64,000 nt of DNA from Alkalicoccus saliphilus (GTDB taxonomy: Bacteria; Bacillota; Bacilli; Bacillales; Salisediminibacteriaceae): NCBI RefSeq assembly GCF_003044065.1, contig NZ_PZJJ01000008.1:51091-115090 (forward strand), in the 5' to 3' direction. The notes under the pieces were generated by a model. That model saw only the letters and a list, made by a program, of their open reading frames with translations. It was not told the DNA's origin and made no database searches. Position numbers and translations under genes: made by a program. Numbering within the stretch: position 1 is the first letter of the stretch; every line of letters starts with the position of its first letter. Of the stretch, positions 8,913 to 18,191 are shown in pieces.

Positions 8913-9809
8913 TTACTGAGTCCATTCGTCAACGAGTTCACGATTGTCTTCCACCCACTGCCGGGCTCCTTCTTCTTCGTCTTCCACGTCATTAATATAA
9001 GTCATAAGTTCACCGAGGGTTTCATCATCCATTTCCCAGTTGTCCCACCACTCAGCTACTTCTTCATGATCTTCACGGAAGCCGGATCTTGTCATATAAT
9101 AAATTTCTTCCGGTTCCCCGTAAACATTTTCAGGATCTTCAAGATATTTCAGATCATAATCTGAAAATGTCCAGTGAGGATTCCAAAGAGTGACCAGCAC
9201 GGGCTCTTCGTTGCTGTATGCTGAATCAAGCTCCGAAATCATAGCCGGCTCCGAACTTATCAGGAAATCATACTCTTCCAGTTCGTACACTTCCATTGCA
9301 TCTTCTGTGAGCGCTGTAAGACTGGCTCCTGCGTCAATACCGACGATTTCTTCGTTGAACATTTCTGCGTTTTCGTTAAGTTCTTCAATGCTGTTGATAT
9401 CCACATATTCCGGAACGACCAGGCCGAGACCTGTACCTTCAAACCAGCTTTCTCCAATTTCAACATTATCTTCGTGCTCTTCATAATACGGCTCATCTGT
9501 TGTCGGAAGCCATACGTTCATCGTCGCATCAAGATCCCCATTGGCAATTCCAACCCAGATTGGTGATTTTTCCGACATCGTTAAAGTAACATCGTATCCT
9601 TCTTCTTCCAAAATTACTTTCCACAGATTGGAGCTTGCAATATTTTCAGCCCAGTTGTTCAGACCGATTTCAATTTCCCCATTTTCTCCGGATGCATTAT
9701 TGTCGTTGTTTTCGTCATTATTACTGCCCGTATTTTCATTATCTCCGCATGCACTAAGCAGGACTGAAGAGATAATAATGCTGCTTACAAGGAAAGGTGT
9801 CCGCTTCAT
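8913..9809 (-). CDS. opuAC: Glycine betaine ABC transporter substrate-binding lipoprotein (OpuAC-like)
   Basis: 298 aa from the ATG at 9809; the longer frame starting at 9830 would put GGAGC inside the gene, whereas it sits nine bases before 9809. A signal peptide ends in the lipobox LSAC with the lipidated Cys at about residue 21, then an Asn/Glu-rich linker. The mature protein has an OpuAC-type domain with several conserved Trp (NNWAEN, VNVWLP-like and WNPHWTFSDYDL) fitting an aromatic cage for quaternary ammonium. It is extremely acidic, as expected for a surface protein at high salt. No permease or ATPase gene adjoins it, so it is an orphan binding protein that must pair with a transporter elsewhere or act as a second receptor. 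Confidence 0.85.
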   Translation of the reverse strand: MKRTPFLVSSIIISSVLLSACGDNENTGSNNDENNDNNASGENGEIEIGLNNWAENIASSNLWKVILEEEGYDVTLTMSEKSPIWVGIANGDLDATMNVWLPTTDEPYYEEHEDNVEIGESWFEGTGLGLVVPEYVDINSIEELNENAEMFNEEIVGIDAGASLTALTEDAMEVYELEEYDFLISSEPAMISELDSAYSNEEPVLVTLWNPHWTFSDYDLKYLEDPENVYGEPEEIYYMTRSGFREDHEEVAEWWDNWEMDDETLGELMTYINDVEDEEEGARQWVEDNRELVDEWTQ

Positions 9810-10059
9810 TATGTGTATTGCTCCTTCCATTCTCTAAGTTAATTCACCTGATCAATTATATTATAAGCAGTCTTCTTCTGCAAACGCTGTCCTGCCTTTA
9901 CACCGGGAAGCAAAGGACTGATAAAGGATGTAACTCACCTTCCCGCCTGTTTTCTTTCAATTTGACTTTATGGATGGAAATCCCATGGATCTTCCTGATA
10001 TGAGCAAAACACAGTACATTGTCTTAATGAACATATTCTCTAACGGGAAGGTCACTGAA

Positions 10060-10497
10060 TTATGCCCGCCGTTGTTTTTCGTGTACTGGGATAAATACAG
10101 CTATTTCGTGTTTAAAACGGTCTCTATTTTCTTTACTGAGAAAATCACTCTGCCAAGTTTCCAACGTGCCGTCCGTTCGAATAATTTCAAACTTCTCTTC
10201 TTCCCATACTATATATTGAATATTTCCCCAGTAAAGCTTTCTTCTTTTTCGTCCCGGTCCTTCGTGTGCCTGTAATCCCTCTTTATCAATATAAAAAAGT
10301 ACTACGCGCCTCATATTTAAGAAATAAACACCTAAAAGTAATGCTAAAACACCTGCCGCAAATGCGGCAGCTTCGATCCAGCCAAATCCGGCGTATTGCA
10401 GCCTTGCTGTTCCAAGCCATAATGTCAGCACTGCTGCTGACAGCCAGAGTGCCCCCATCCATTTCCAGGATGATTTATTGTCAAAATAAAATTTCAT
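10060..10497 (-). CDS. Small membrane protein, unknown function
   Basis: 145 aa. Two hydrophobic segments (residues about 13-30 and 40-60) are followed by a soluble C-terminal part of about 80 residues with alternating beta-strand character (VVLFYIDKEGLQ, LYWGNIQYIVWEEEKFEII), like the small PH-type domains of some Bacillus membrane proteins. This is a fold-level guess; I do not recognise the family. Upstream lies a terminator at about 10,570-10,598. The gap 9,810-10,059 after it shows no gene. Confidence 0.6.
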   Translation of the reverse strand: MKFYFDNKSSWKWMGALWLSAAVLTLWLGTARLQYAGFGWIEAAAFAAGVLALLLGVYFLNMRRVVLFYIDKEGLQAHEGPGRKRRKLYWGNIQYIVWEEEKFEIIRTDGTLETWQSDFLSKENRDRFKHEIAVFIPVHEKQRRA

Positions 10498-10568
10498 TTG
10501 TACCTCCCGGGCATCCCGCCCTTCTTGTCCGTTTCTATCCCGCTGTAGGACATTATTTTCTTAGTATG

Positions 10569-10598
10569 CAAAAAGCACCGGGAGAGCATCCCGGTGCT
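10569..10598 (-). terminator. Terminator between two small membrane protein genes
   Basis: Perfect 10-bp stem AGCACCGGGA/TCCCGGTGCT followed on the minus strand by five T, just after the stop at 10,605. Confidence 0.8.
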
Positions 10599-10604
10599 GA
10601 ATGA

Positions 10605-10826
10605 CTATTGTCTGCAGTAACAGAGATTGCGTAATGCTCTGTACATTACATAAACAAAGGAAGAAATATATACAGCCCAGACCAATTTCGTCTTAGTAGA
10701 AAAAAATCGGTAAAAATATACTCCCGACAATATTCCTAAAGCAAATAGACAGATTTTCAGTACCCCTATGTCGAAGATCGAAAAATTTTCTGCTGACTGC
10801 TTCATGTTTTCCATATAACTGTTCAT
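10605..10826 (-). CDS. Small membrane protein, possible 'phosphate permease-like' family
   Basis: 73 aa with two hydrophobic helices (residues about 19-40 and 48-62). The FSIFDIGVLKICLFALGILSG segment resembles a widespread small Firmicute protein often labelled as a phosphate ABC permease-like peptide; no transport function is shown. The start is preceded by a GGAGAGGG-type ribosome binding site at about ten bases. It lies between ywbE and the 145-aa protein, all on the minus strand, and is followed by a strong terminator. Confidence 0.55.
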   Translation of the reverse strand: MNSYMENMKQSAENFSIFDIGVLKICLFALGILSGVYFYRFFSTKTKLVWAVYISSFVYVMYRALRNLCYCRQ

Positions 10827-10878
10827 ATTCTTTCCTCCCTCTCCAGATTTTCATTAAAAGCAGAGGTTTTTTGTTCAA

Positions 10879-11082
10879 TCAGCTGTTTTCAGAATCAATT
10901 TCTTTCACTCTGCCTACTGTACCATCCGCCAGACGAACTTTTATTCCATGGGGGTGCTCATTGGATTTGGTGAGCAGCTTTTCTACTGTTCCTTCTGTCA
11001 GTTTTCCAGTCCGCTGATCCTGTTTCTGGACCACTTTCACTTTCATGCCAGGTTTAATTGATGAACGTTTCGTTCCGGGCAT
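10879..11082 (-). CDS. ywbE: YwbE family protein
   Basis: 67 aa basic protein of the YwbE/DUF2196 family, matching its usual length. The diagnostic features are the IKPGMKVKVVQKQDQRTGKL stretch and the HPHGIKVRLADGTVGRVKEI ending. It is probably a small beta-barrel (SH3/KOW-like) protein; function unproven. The neighbours give no pathway context. Confidence 0.85.
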   Translation of the reverse strand: MPGTKRSSIKPGMKVKVVQKQDQRTGKLTEGTVEKLLTKSNEHPHGIKVRLADGTVGRVKEIDSENS

Positions 11083-11163
11083 TTTCCTAAACCCCTTTCC
11101 GTATATAACTTTAATTTTCCGACGCTTCTATCAGTATACGGAAATTCCTGAGAGAACGTAAGA

Positions 11164-12084
11164 CTAACTTTTCATCTTCGGGTCAAGAGCATCTCTCAGC
11201 CCATCTCCAATCATGTTAAATCCCAGTACTACGAGCATAATGGAGAGACCAGGAAACAGCACGGTCCACGGTGCACTCTGTATATACTGTCTCGAGTCTG
11301 ACAGCATCCTCCCCCATTCCGGCGTTGGAGGCTGCGCTCCCAGACCGAGAAACCCAAGTGCCGCCGCTTCAAGGATGGCTGTCCCAAAACCCAGGGTTGC
11401 CTGAACAATAATAGGAGCCGTACTGTTTGGAAGGACGTGGTGAAACAAAATCCGGCCGCTCTTCATCCCCTGGGCTTTAGCCGCTAGAATGTATTCCTCT
11501 TCCCTGATGGAAATAACTTTCGAGCGGACGAGACGTCCGAAAATAGGAATATTAATAATAGCTATAGCTATTAAGGCATTTTGCAGCGACGGGCCAAGAA
11601 TAGCTACGATCGCAATAGCGAGAAGTATGCTTGGAAAGGCAAGCATGATATCAAATATTCTTGAAATAATCATGTCGATCCAGCGGCCGAAATATCCGGC
11701 AATTATGCCGAGCAGCGAGCCGAAAAACAAAGCGCCGATTACCGCGAAAAAGCCGACCATAAGAGAGATTCTTGCTCCATACACTATACGGGTAAATATA
11801 TCCCTGCCGAGATCATCGGTACCAAACCAGTGGGTGGAAGAGGGCGGCTGCAGTCTGTCCGCTGCACTCATCGCCTGATAAGTATACGTCGTCAACAACG
11901 GCGCAAAAATAGCAATGAAGATAAAAAAACCAATAATGATCATTCCTACAATGGCCAGCTTGTTTTTAATCAGCTGGCGGAATGCTTCTTTCCACGGGGA
12001 AGCAGCGGCAGGGACGGACGTCTGCGGCTCCTGATGCTCCGGGCCCGGAAAAGGTGAATTTTTAGATGGGCTGGTAGGTTCCAT
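11164..12084 (-). CDS. dppC: Dipeptide/oligopeptide ABC transporter permease (DppC/OppC)
   Basis: 306 aa inner membrane permease. Order: a 40-residue Ser/Pro-rich cytoplasmic N-terminus, a first transmembrane helix (IVGMIIIGFFIFIAIFAPL), the family signature GTDDLGRDIFTRIVYGAR, four or five further helices and the EAA-loop GFLGLGAQPPTPEWGRML that contacts the ATPases. It forms a heterodimer with DppB encoded 17 bp upstream in the operon. The Ser/Pro-rich N-terminus is longer than usual for the family. This is the last gene of the five-gene operon. Confidence 0.9.
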   Translation of the reverse strand: MEPTSPSKNSPFPGPEHQEPQTSVPAAASPWKEAFRQLIKNKLAIVGMIIIGFFIFIAIFAPLLTTYTYQAMSAADRLQPPSSTHWFGTDDLGRDIFTRIVYGARISLMVGFFAVIGALFFGSLLGIIAGYFGRWIDMIISRIFDIMLAFPSILLAIAIVAILGPSLQNALIAIAIINIPIFGRLVRSKVISIREEEYILAAKAQGMKSGRILFHHVLPNSTAPIIVQATLGFGTAILEAAALGFLGLGAQPPTPEWGRMLSDSRQYIQSAPWTVLFPGLSIMLVVLGFNMIGDGLRDALDPKMKS

Positions 12085-12101
12085 ATCAGTCTGCCTCCCC
12101 T

Positions 12102-13103
12102 TTAATATTTAATGCGTGGATCAATGTAGCTGTAAAGCAGATCCACGATCAGATTTATAAATACGAACATAGTGGCTATTACGAGGATACCGGACTGGAT
12201 AGCCGGATAGTCCCGATTTCCTATAGCATCAAATACGTATCTCCCAATTCCCGGCCAGCTGAAAATTGTTTCTGTCAGTATTGCTCCTCCAAGAAGCGTC
12301 CCGGTCTGCAGACCGACTACTGTAAGTACAGGTATGACCGCATTTTTGAAACCGTGCCGGTATACGACAGACATCTTGTGAATCCCTTTTGATTCCACTG
12401 TACGGATATAATCAGAACGAAGCACTTCCAGCATACTCGAACGAGTCATACGCGCAATAATAGCCATCGGTATTGTTCCAAGTGCAAGTCCTGGAAGTAC
12501 GAGGTGTCTGAATGAATTCCAAAATTGATCCGGCCTGCCCGAAAGGAGTGTATCAATTAAATATAAGTTGGTTACTGTTTCTACAGGATCTCTTGGATTT
12601 GATCTGCCGAAAGCGGGCAGCCACCCAAGTTCCTGGGCAAAAATCCACTGCTGCATGAGACCAAGCCAGAAAATAGGCATCGATACCCCGATTAAAGCTA
12701 TAAGCATCGCTGTATAATCGAACAGGGAGTTCTGCTTCCATGCACTTATAATTCCAGCATTCACTCCCACAATCACTGCAAAAACCATTGCAAAAATTGT
12801 CAGTTCAATGGTTGCAGCCAAAAACGGTAATATTTCACTGGAAATGTCGGCATTCGTCCGGAGCGACTGCCCCAGATCTCCCTGCAGGAGTCCTCCCACA
12901 TAGTCAAAATACTGCACAAGATAAGGTTCGTTCAGACCGAGCTGCTCCTCAAGCTGGGCAATTGCCTGCGGTGTAGCCTGTTCTCCAAGAATTGTCTGGG
13001 CAGGATTGCCCGGTATCAAATGAATAATTGAAAACGTAATTAATGACATTCCAATAAGTACAGGTATCAGCATAAGAAGCCGTCTTATCGTATAGGCGAG
13101 CAT
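12102..13103 (-). CDS. dppB: Dipeptide/oligopeptide ABC transporter permease (DppB/OppB)
   Basis: 333 aa, first helix at residues about 9-30 (LLMLIPVLIGMSLITFSIIHL), the PGNPA segment typical of DppB, six predicted helices and an EAA loop containing RHGFKNAVIPVLT. Pairs with the adjacent DppC to form the translocation path for peptides. A terminator lies between the binding protein gene and dppB, so dppBC are expected to be transcribed less than the binding protein gene unless they have their own promoter in the 13,104-13,260 gap. Confidence 0.9.
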   Translation of the reverse strand: MLAYTIRRLLMLIPVLIGMSLITFSIIHLIPGNPAQTILGEQATPQAIAQLEEQLGLNEPYLVQYFDYVGGLLQGDLGQSLRTNADISSEILPFLAATIELTIFAMVFAVIVGVNAGIISAWKQNSLFDYTAMLIALIGVSMPIFWLGLMQQWIFAQELGWLPAFGRSNPRDPVETVTNLYLIDTLLSGRPDQFWNSFRHLVLPGLALGTIPMAIIARMTRSSMLEVLRSDYIRTVESKGIHKMSVVYRHGFKNAVIPVLTVVGLQTGTLLGGAILTETIFSWPGIGRYVFDAIGNRDYPAIQSGILVIATMFVFINLIVDLLYSYIDPRIKY

Positions 13104-13262
13104 CGTCTTCCCCCTCCCGCTTCTAAAAACATATGTAGCATTGCTATTTTTCTATTCAGGATTTAGAAACGCCATCCACCAGGCCGGTACAGACTCCTTA
13201 CTGCTATGCCGGCACCCATAGACGCATCTGTACAGTTTTAAATCCCGCAGTGACATTACATT

Positions 13263-13303
13263 TAAAAAGGGCAGAAGAGCTTCTGCCTCTTTCTGCCCTT
13301 TTC
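13263..13303 (-). terminator. Terminator inside the dipeptide transporter operon
   Basis: 12-bp stem AAAAGGGCAGAA/TTCTGCCCTTTT (13265-13276 with 13291-13302) followed by T on the minus strand, immediately after the binding protein stop at 13,308. Likely lowers dppBC relative to the binding protein. Confidence 0.75.
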
Positions 13304-13307
13304 ACGT

Positions 13308-14987
13308 TTATTCGCTGATTTCTACTTCTGTTAAAGGTTCGCTTGTCTGCGGATGCGGAACGTAGTTCTGAACGTTTTCACTTCCTGCCAGTACTGGAAT
13401 AGAATGAACAAGCGGAATCATCGGTGCATCCTCATGAATAATTTCCTGAGCTTCTTCATACAGTTCTGCACGCTCATCTTCATCGATACTTGTTTTTGCC
13501 TGATCCAGCAGGGAATCTACTTCGTCATTACGGTAGAAATTACGGTTCCCTCCAGGAATAGCGTCGGAATGCAGGAGGTTACCAAAGAAGTAATCCGGGT
13601 CTCCGTTTACACCGGACCAGCCGAGCATAAACAGATCATGCTCACCAGCTTCTGTCTGCTCAAGGTATGTGGCCCACTCCATGCTGACGATATTGGCTGT
13701 TACGCCGATATCAGCAAAGTTTGCCTGCATTACCTCTGCTGCCCGCTCCGGATCCGGCATGTACGGACGGGCTACAGGCATCGTCCATAGATCAATTTCC
13801 AGTCCGGCATGTCCTGCATCGTCAAGCATCTGCTCTGCGAGTTCCGGGTCATATTCATATGGTTCGATGTCATCGTTATACCCGAGATAGTCCGGTGGAA
13901 TAAGGTTTTTAGCCGGCTCTGCCATATCAGCATAAAGAAGGGTGATAAGGTTTTCCTTATCTATGGCGTGATTCAGTGCCCGTCGTACTTCGGGGTCGTC
14001 AAATGGCTCTTTATCTGCATTAAATCCAAGGTAACCGATGTTGTTCGTTGCACGTTCGAACATCTGAATTCCTTCTTCTCCTTCAAGCGCATCGATATCG
14101 TCCGGATTCAGGCCGTCCATAATATCAATCTCTCCAGAGCGCAGAGCGGTCAGACGGGCAGAGTTATCCGGAATAACCTGGAAAATTACCTGATCCAGCT
14201 TTGGCAGATCCTCCTGCCAGTAATCTTCATATTTTTCCAGTACGATACTGTCATCTCTTGACCAGCTCACAAACTGGAAAGGTCCTGTACCTACCGGGTT
14301 TTCATTGATGGCACTTCCATACTCTTCGAATGCTGCCGGAGAAGTCATCGCAAAGTAGCTCATCCCCATATTCTGAAGGAAAGAACCGAGTGTTTCGTTA
14401 AGAACGAATTCCACTTCATGATCACCAAGCACATTTATCTCCTCGATAACATGCCCCTCATCTCCTTCAAACCCGCCAAACTGTGTACCATAGACACTGT
14501 AGGCATAGCCTTCATCTGCAAAGTGATATTCATGGTCCGGATCTGCCCAGCGCTCAAAGTTCAGCTTTACTGCTTCTGCATTGAATTCTGTTCCGTCATG
14601 GAAAGTTACGCCTTCACGAAGCTGGAATACGTAACGGAGTCCGTCATCTTCGACTTCCCAGTCTTCAGCAAGTCCCGGACCAATTTCAAATGAATCTTCA
14701 TCAAACGACAGAAGACTTTCATAAATCTGCTGAGTAACCCGGGAAGACTCTCCATCTGTAACACTTGCATAGTCAAGGCTCACGGAATCGCCGCCGCGGG
14801 CGAAAATCAGTGTTTGATCCTCTGCCGGCTGAGATGCCTCTTCCCCACCCTCGTTACCTGCTTCATTGTTGTTTGTTTCCGCAGCGTTGTTATCTGTTTC
14901 CGTATTGTCTGTGCCACCATTATCCCCACAAGCTGTAAACGTCAATACTGTCCCTGCAGCAATTGATAAAAACAGTGCCTTTTTCAT
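13308..14987 (-). CDS. Dipeptide/oligopeptide ABC transporter substrate-binding lipoprotein
   Basis: 559 aa, extracytoplasmic solute-binding protein family 5. A signal peptide ends in the lipobox TFTAC (Cys 20), followed by an Asn/Glu/Gly-rich linker of about 40 residues and the binding protein with the family pattern VTFHDGTEFNAEAVKLNFER and NPVGTGPFQF. A region reading MPVARPYMPDPERAAEVMQ resembles DppA-type dipeptide receptors more than OppA. Very acidic overall. It lies between the ATPase genes and the permease genes and is followed by a terminator, giving the usual excess of receptor. Dipeptide preference is an inference. Confidence 0.88.
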   Translation of the reverse strand: MKKALFLSIAAGTVLTFTACGDNGGTDNTETDNNAAETNNNEAGNEGGEEASQPAEDQTLIFARGGDSVSLDYASVTDGESSRVTQQIYESLLSFDEDSFEIGPGLAEDWEVEDDGLRYVFQLREGVTFHDGTEFNAEAVKLNFERWADPDHEYHFADEGYAYSVYGTQFGGFEGDEGHVIEEINVLGDHEVEFVLNETLGSFLQNMGMSYFAMTSPAAFEEYGSAINENPVGTGPFQFVSWSRDDSIVLEKYEDYWQEDLPKLDQVIFQVIPDNSARLTALRSGEIDIMDGLNPDDIDALEGEEGIQMFERATNNIGYLGFNADKEPFDDPEVRRALNHAIDKENLITLLYADMAEPAKNLIPPDYLGYNDDIEPYEYDPELAEQMLDDAGHAGLEIDLWTMPVARPYMPDPERAAEVMQANFADIGVTANIVSMEWATYLEQTEAGEHDLFMLGWSGVNGDPDYFFGNLLHSDAIPGGNRNFYRNDEVDSLLDQAKTSIDEDERAELYEEAQEIIHEDAPMIPLVHSIPVLAGSENVQNYVPHPQTSEPLTEVEISE

Positions 14988-15013
14988 TCCATTTCCCCCT
15001 TTTTTAATGTTAT

Positions 15014-16015
15014 TTATTTTATCTGCTGTCCTGCCGGTTCTTCCTCGTTATACAAATGACAGGCAGCAAAATGGCTATCTCTTATTTCCCGGAATTCCGG
15101 AACGTCAGTTTTACACATGTCCATTACTTTTGGGCATCTCGTGTGGAACGGACATCCCGACGGCGGGTTCGAAGGACTTGGTACATCGCCTTCCAGAATA
15201 ATTCTCTCTTTTTTCAGATCAGGATCAGGCTCCGGAACAGCAGACATCAGAGACTGAGTATACGGATGAAGCGGTTCACGGTAAAGATTATCTTTTGAAG
15301 AGAGCTCAACCATTTTTCCGAGATACATAACTCCGATTCTGTGACTTATATGTTTCACTACACTGAGGTCGTGAGCGATGAAAATATAAGTGAGCTTAAA
15401 CTCTTCCTGAAGATCTTCCATGAGGTTCAAAATCTGGGACTGAACAGAAACGTCCAGTGCAGAAACCGGCTCATCACACACAATCAGTTTCGGCCGGACA
15501 ATGAGGGCACGGGCGATCCCGATACGCTGACGCTGTCCTCCACTGAACTGATGAGGGTACCGTGATGCGTGATCACCGCTCAGTCCGACGATCTCTAAAA
15601 TTTCCTTTACTTTCTCTGCCCGGTCTTTTTTATCTCCGATGCCGTGAACGAGCAGCGGTTCTCCAAGAATTTTCCCGACGTTGTGACGGGGATTGAGGGA
15701 GGCATACGGATCCTGAAATATCATCTGCATGTCCCTGCGCATTTTCCTCATTTCTTCTGAAGACATTTTTGTAACATCCCGGCCTTCGAATAACACTTCC
15801 CCATCTGATGGCTCCGTAAGCCTCAGCAGCGCTTTGCCGGTAGTGGACTTCCCGCATCCTGACTCTCCTACGATGCCAAGCACTTCTCCTTCATAAACTT
15901 CAAATGATACATCGTTCACTGCTTTAACTTCACCAACAGGACGGCCGAATACCCCGCCTTTAATGGGGAAATATTTCTTTAAGTGTTTAACCTCCAACAG
16001 TGGTTTCACGGTCAT
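15014..16015 (-). CDS. dppF: Dipeptide/oligopeptide ABC transporter ATPase (DppF/OppF)
   Basis: 333 aa cytosolic ATPase. Walker [10 protein letters not shown] near residue 52, Q-loop [16 protein letters not shown] signature SGGQRQR, Walker B LIVCDEP, H-loop FIAHDLSV, then the oligopeptide-specific C-terminal region with [14 protein letters not shown]. It overlaps the 3' end of dppD by 29 bases, indicating coupled translation, and works as a heterodimer with DppD. Confidence 0.92.
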   Translation of the reverse strand: MTVKPLLEVKHLKKYFPIKGGVFGRPVGEVKAVNDVSFEVYEGEVLGIVGESGCGKSTTGKALLRLTEPSDGEVLFEGRDVTKMSSEEMRKMRRDMQMIFQDPYASLNPRHNVGKILGEPLLVHGIGDKKDRAEKVKEILEIVGLSGDHASRYPHQFSGGQRQRIGIARALIVRPKLIVCDEPVSALDVSVQSQILNLMEDLQEEFKLTYIFIAHDLSVVKHISHRIGVMYLGKMVELSSKDNLYREPLHPYTQSLMSAVPEPDPDLKKERIILEGDVPSPSNPPSGCPFHTRCPKVMDMCKTDVPEFREIRDSHFAACHLYNEEEPAGQQIK

Positions 16016-17018
16016 CTTTTACGCCCCCTTCCTCTGCATAAAGGAAGCACCGGCATAAATGTTCCCCTTCCAGCTGCAGGAGTTCCGGATCTTCTTGAAT
16101 ACACCGGTCGAATACGTGTGGACACCTAGGTGCAAACCGGCACCCTTTCAGAATAGTTCCAGGCTTCGGGACATTTCCAGGGATGGAATAAAGGCGTTCA
16201 TCCCTCTCTGTTATTTTAGGAAGAGACCGGATTAATCCCTGGGTATAAGGATGTTTTGGGTCTTTTAAAATTGTTCTCACACTTCCCTGCTCCACCACTT
16301 TTCCTGAATACATGACTACGACCCGATCACATATTTCCGCTACGACGCCAAGGTCGTGAGTGATGAGAAGAATAGCTGTGCCTTTTTCTTCATTCAGCCT
16401 TTTCATCAGTTCCAGAATCTGAGCCTGAATCGTCACATCCAGTGCAGTAGTCGGTTCGTCCGCAATCAGCACTTCAGGATCTGAAGACATCGCAATTGCA
16501 ATCATCACCCGCTGTCTCATTCCACCGGAAAGCTGATGTGGGTATTCATTTACTATTTCATGCGGCCGCGGAATTCCGACGAGCTGAAGCATCTCTACAG
16601 CTTTTTTATGTGCTTCTTTTTTTGAAAGTTTCCGGTGTTTTCTAAGTCCTTCCGTTATTTGAAATCCGATTTTAAACAGCGGGTCGAGGGAAGTCATCGG
16701 CTCCTGAAAAATCATGGAGAGCTGATTGCCGCGGATTCCTCTCATTTTTTTCCGGTTGATAGTAACGAGATCTTCTTCAGAATTTGTTTTTTCGCTCCGG
16801 TATATAATTTCCCCGCCGACAATTTTTCCAGGCGGATTCGGTACAAGCCCCATGATCGAAAGGGAAGTAACGCTTTTTCCACAGCCTGATTCCCCCACAA
16901 CTCCGAGAACTTCTCCTGCTTCTATGTGAAAACTCACATCGTCTACAGCAGGAATTTCTCCATTGTCTGTAAAAAAGTGTGTACGGAGATGGTTAACCTC
17001 CAAAACTGGTTTTTTCAT
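15987..17018 (-). CDS. dppD: Dipeptide/oligopeptide ABC transporter ATPase (DppD/OppD)
   Basis: 343 aa, first gene of the operon. Walker [11 protein letters not shown]-loop [12 protein letters not shown], signature LSGGMRQR, Walker [14 protein letters not shown]-loop LLITHDLGV and a C-terminal cysteine cluster ([15 protein letters not shown]) common to DppD/OppD. It partners DppF. The leader contains a CodY-like palindrome about 50 bases before the start codon, suggesting repression in rich medium as in the B. subtilis dpp operon. Confidence 0.92.
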   Translation of the reverse strand: MKKPVLEVNHLRTHFFTDNGEIPAVDDVSFHIEAGEVLGVVGESGCGKSVTSLSIMGLVPNPPGKIVGGEIIYRSEKTNSEEDLVTINRKKMRGIRGNQLSMIFQEPMTSLDPLFKIGFQITEGLRKHRKLSKKEAHKKAVEMLQLVGIPRPHEIVNEYPHQLSGGMRQRVMIAIAMSSDPEVLIADEPTTALDVTIQAQILELMKRLNEEKGTAILLITHDLGVVAEICDRVVVMYSGKVVEQGSVRTILKDPKHPYTQGLIRSLPKITERDERLYSIPGNVPKPGTILKGCRFAPRCPHVFDRCIQEDPELLQLEGEHLCRCFLYAEEGGVKDDRETTVGG

Positions 17019-17068
17019 GTCTTCCCCCCGGTTTTGACATGTTCAATTCATTATGTAGCAACATTTCT

Positions 17069-17083
17069 AATTTTCGAAAAAAT
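17069..17083. promoter_or_regulatory. CodY-like operator before the dipeptide transporter operon
   Basis: AATTTTCGAAAAAAT matches the CodY consensus AATTTTCWGAAAATT at 12 of 15 positions and lies within a larger inverted repeat CTAATTTT/AAAATTAG (17067-17086). It is about 50 bases upstream of dppD. Known: CodY represses dpp genes in B. subtilis; binding here is inferred. No other feature is clear in the remainder of the 17,019-17,427 gap, which is AT-rich. Confidence 0.5.
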
Positions 17084-17427
17084 TAGACCCTTAATGAAAA
17101 AGTTACTACACTATTCGGGAATAATCAATTATTATTTACAAAATTTTATAAAATTATGGGATTTCCTGTTTTTTTTACGGTGCCATTATGTTTATGCACA
17201 CCTATGTATACAAAGATTATCTACTTCTATGTTTTTCTGAATTATCGTGGGATAACTTCTTTATTTTTACCTTCATGTCAATAACAGTACTCAGCTAAGC
17301 TCTTCCATTATAGAAACTTTGTTTAAGTGCATCATTGACTACGAAAAAACTCCGTTGCAGGTATATATAAAGAGCCGCATGTCTTTTTCTATTGGTACAC
17401 AGCTTTAAAGGAGTCGTATAAAAACAG

Positions 17428-17483
17428 CAAAAAAGCCTCCTTATGACAGCATCAAATTTTACACTGCTGGCAGGAAGCTTTTT
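17428..17483 (-). terminator. Terminator at the end of the gas vesicle operon
   Basis: Minus-strand AAAAAGC-TCCT arm pairs with AGGA-GCTTTTTT, with an inner CAGCA/TGCTG helix; the final T-run lies about 80-130 bases after the gvpJ stop. Confidence 0.65.
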
Positions 17484-17561
17484 CATCTGCTTTTTATTTT
17501 ATCCTCCAGAGAAATCAGCTGAAGGAATTTTTTACTTTGTCTGACATTACACACTGGACAG

Positions 17562-17876
17562 TCAGGATTTATTTTCCGCTTCATCGAGACGCTCTTCCAG
17601 GCGCTGTATCTGTTCCTGCAGCTGCTGATTTTCACGCTGCATTTCCATACCCTTTGAGGAGTAATAAGGATCTGTTTCCCACCAGTCCATCCCGATTTCT
17701 TTCGCTTTGTCCACCGAAGCGATGAGCAGGCGTATGCGAATAGTAATCAGTTCCACGTCTGCAAGACTGATAGAGATGTCCCCTGCGATGACGACCCCTT
17801 TATCAAGGACAGTCTCCAGGACATCAACCAGACTGTTGGACGCGGTAGGATGTTTTACCGGATCTTGAGTTGACAT
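17562..17876 (-). CDS. gvpJ: Gas vesicle protein GvpJ (minor GvpA-family protein)
   Basis: 104 aa. The GvpA-like core (VDVLETVLDKGVVIAGDISISLADVELITIRIRLLIASVDKA) is followed by the GvpJ-specific IGMDWWETDPY motif and a C-terminal coiled coil rich in Gln and Glu. It is nearly collinear with GvpJ of Bacillus (Priestia) megaterium. Minor shell protein thought to act at the nucleating tips of the vesicle. Last gene of the operon, 18 bp after gvpK. Confidence 0.95.
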   Translation of the reverse strand: MSTQDPVKHPTASNSLVDVLETVLDKGVVIAGDISISLADVELITIRIRLLIASVDKAKEIGMDWWETDPYYSSKGMEMQRENQQLQEQIQRLEERLDEAENKS

Positions 17877-17894
17877 GAAAAATCCTCCCTTATT

Positions 17895-18191
17895 TTATAA
17901 CAGGTTGCCGAGTGGTCCAAGATCGATATTTAAATCTTCATCTGTCAGACCAAAATATTCTTTCATTTCTTCCATCTTTTCTTCCAGGTTGTAAAGGGCT
18001 TCTCCAAGTCTTTCTGTTTCCTCATCAGTAAGGGAACCACTTTCTACACGGCGCATAGCTTGACGTTCCACCAGCTCCCGAAGAAGTTCAATTACGGTAA
18101 GAACCAGCTGGGCAAGTCCTTCCTGAGCTTTTTCTGGATCAAGAGATACTTTTCCCGGGTTGCTGGATAATAGTTCCGGTGCTTTTTCCAT
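17895..18191 (-). CDS. gvpK: Gas vesicle protein GvpK
   Basis: 98 aa. Carries the GvpK pattern: LDPEKAQEGLAQLVLTVIELLRELVERQAMRRVESGSL is its diagnostic central region (long helices), followed by LTDEETERLGEALYNLEEKM and an acidic tail. Needed for vesicle formation; exact role unknown. The ATG overlaps the gvpS stop by one base (TAATG), indicating coupled translation. Confidence 0.93.
   Translation of the reverse strand: MEKAPELLSSNPGKVSLDPEKAQEGLAQLVLTVIELLRELVERQAMRRVESGSLTDEETERLGEALYNLEEKMEEMKEYFGLTDEDLNIDLGPLGNLL

Noticed and set aside
17295..17486. 63-aa minus-strand frame
   Set aside because: Its start lies inside the terminator of the gas vesicle operon and there is no ribosome binding site.
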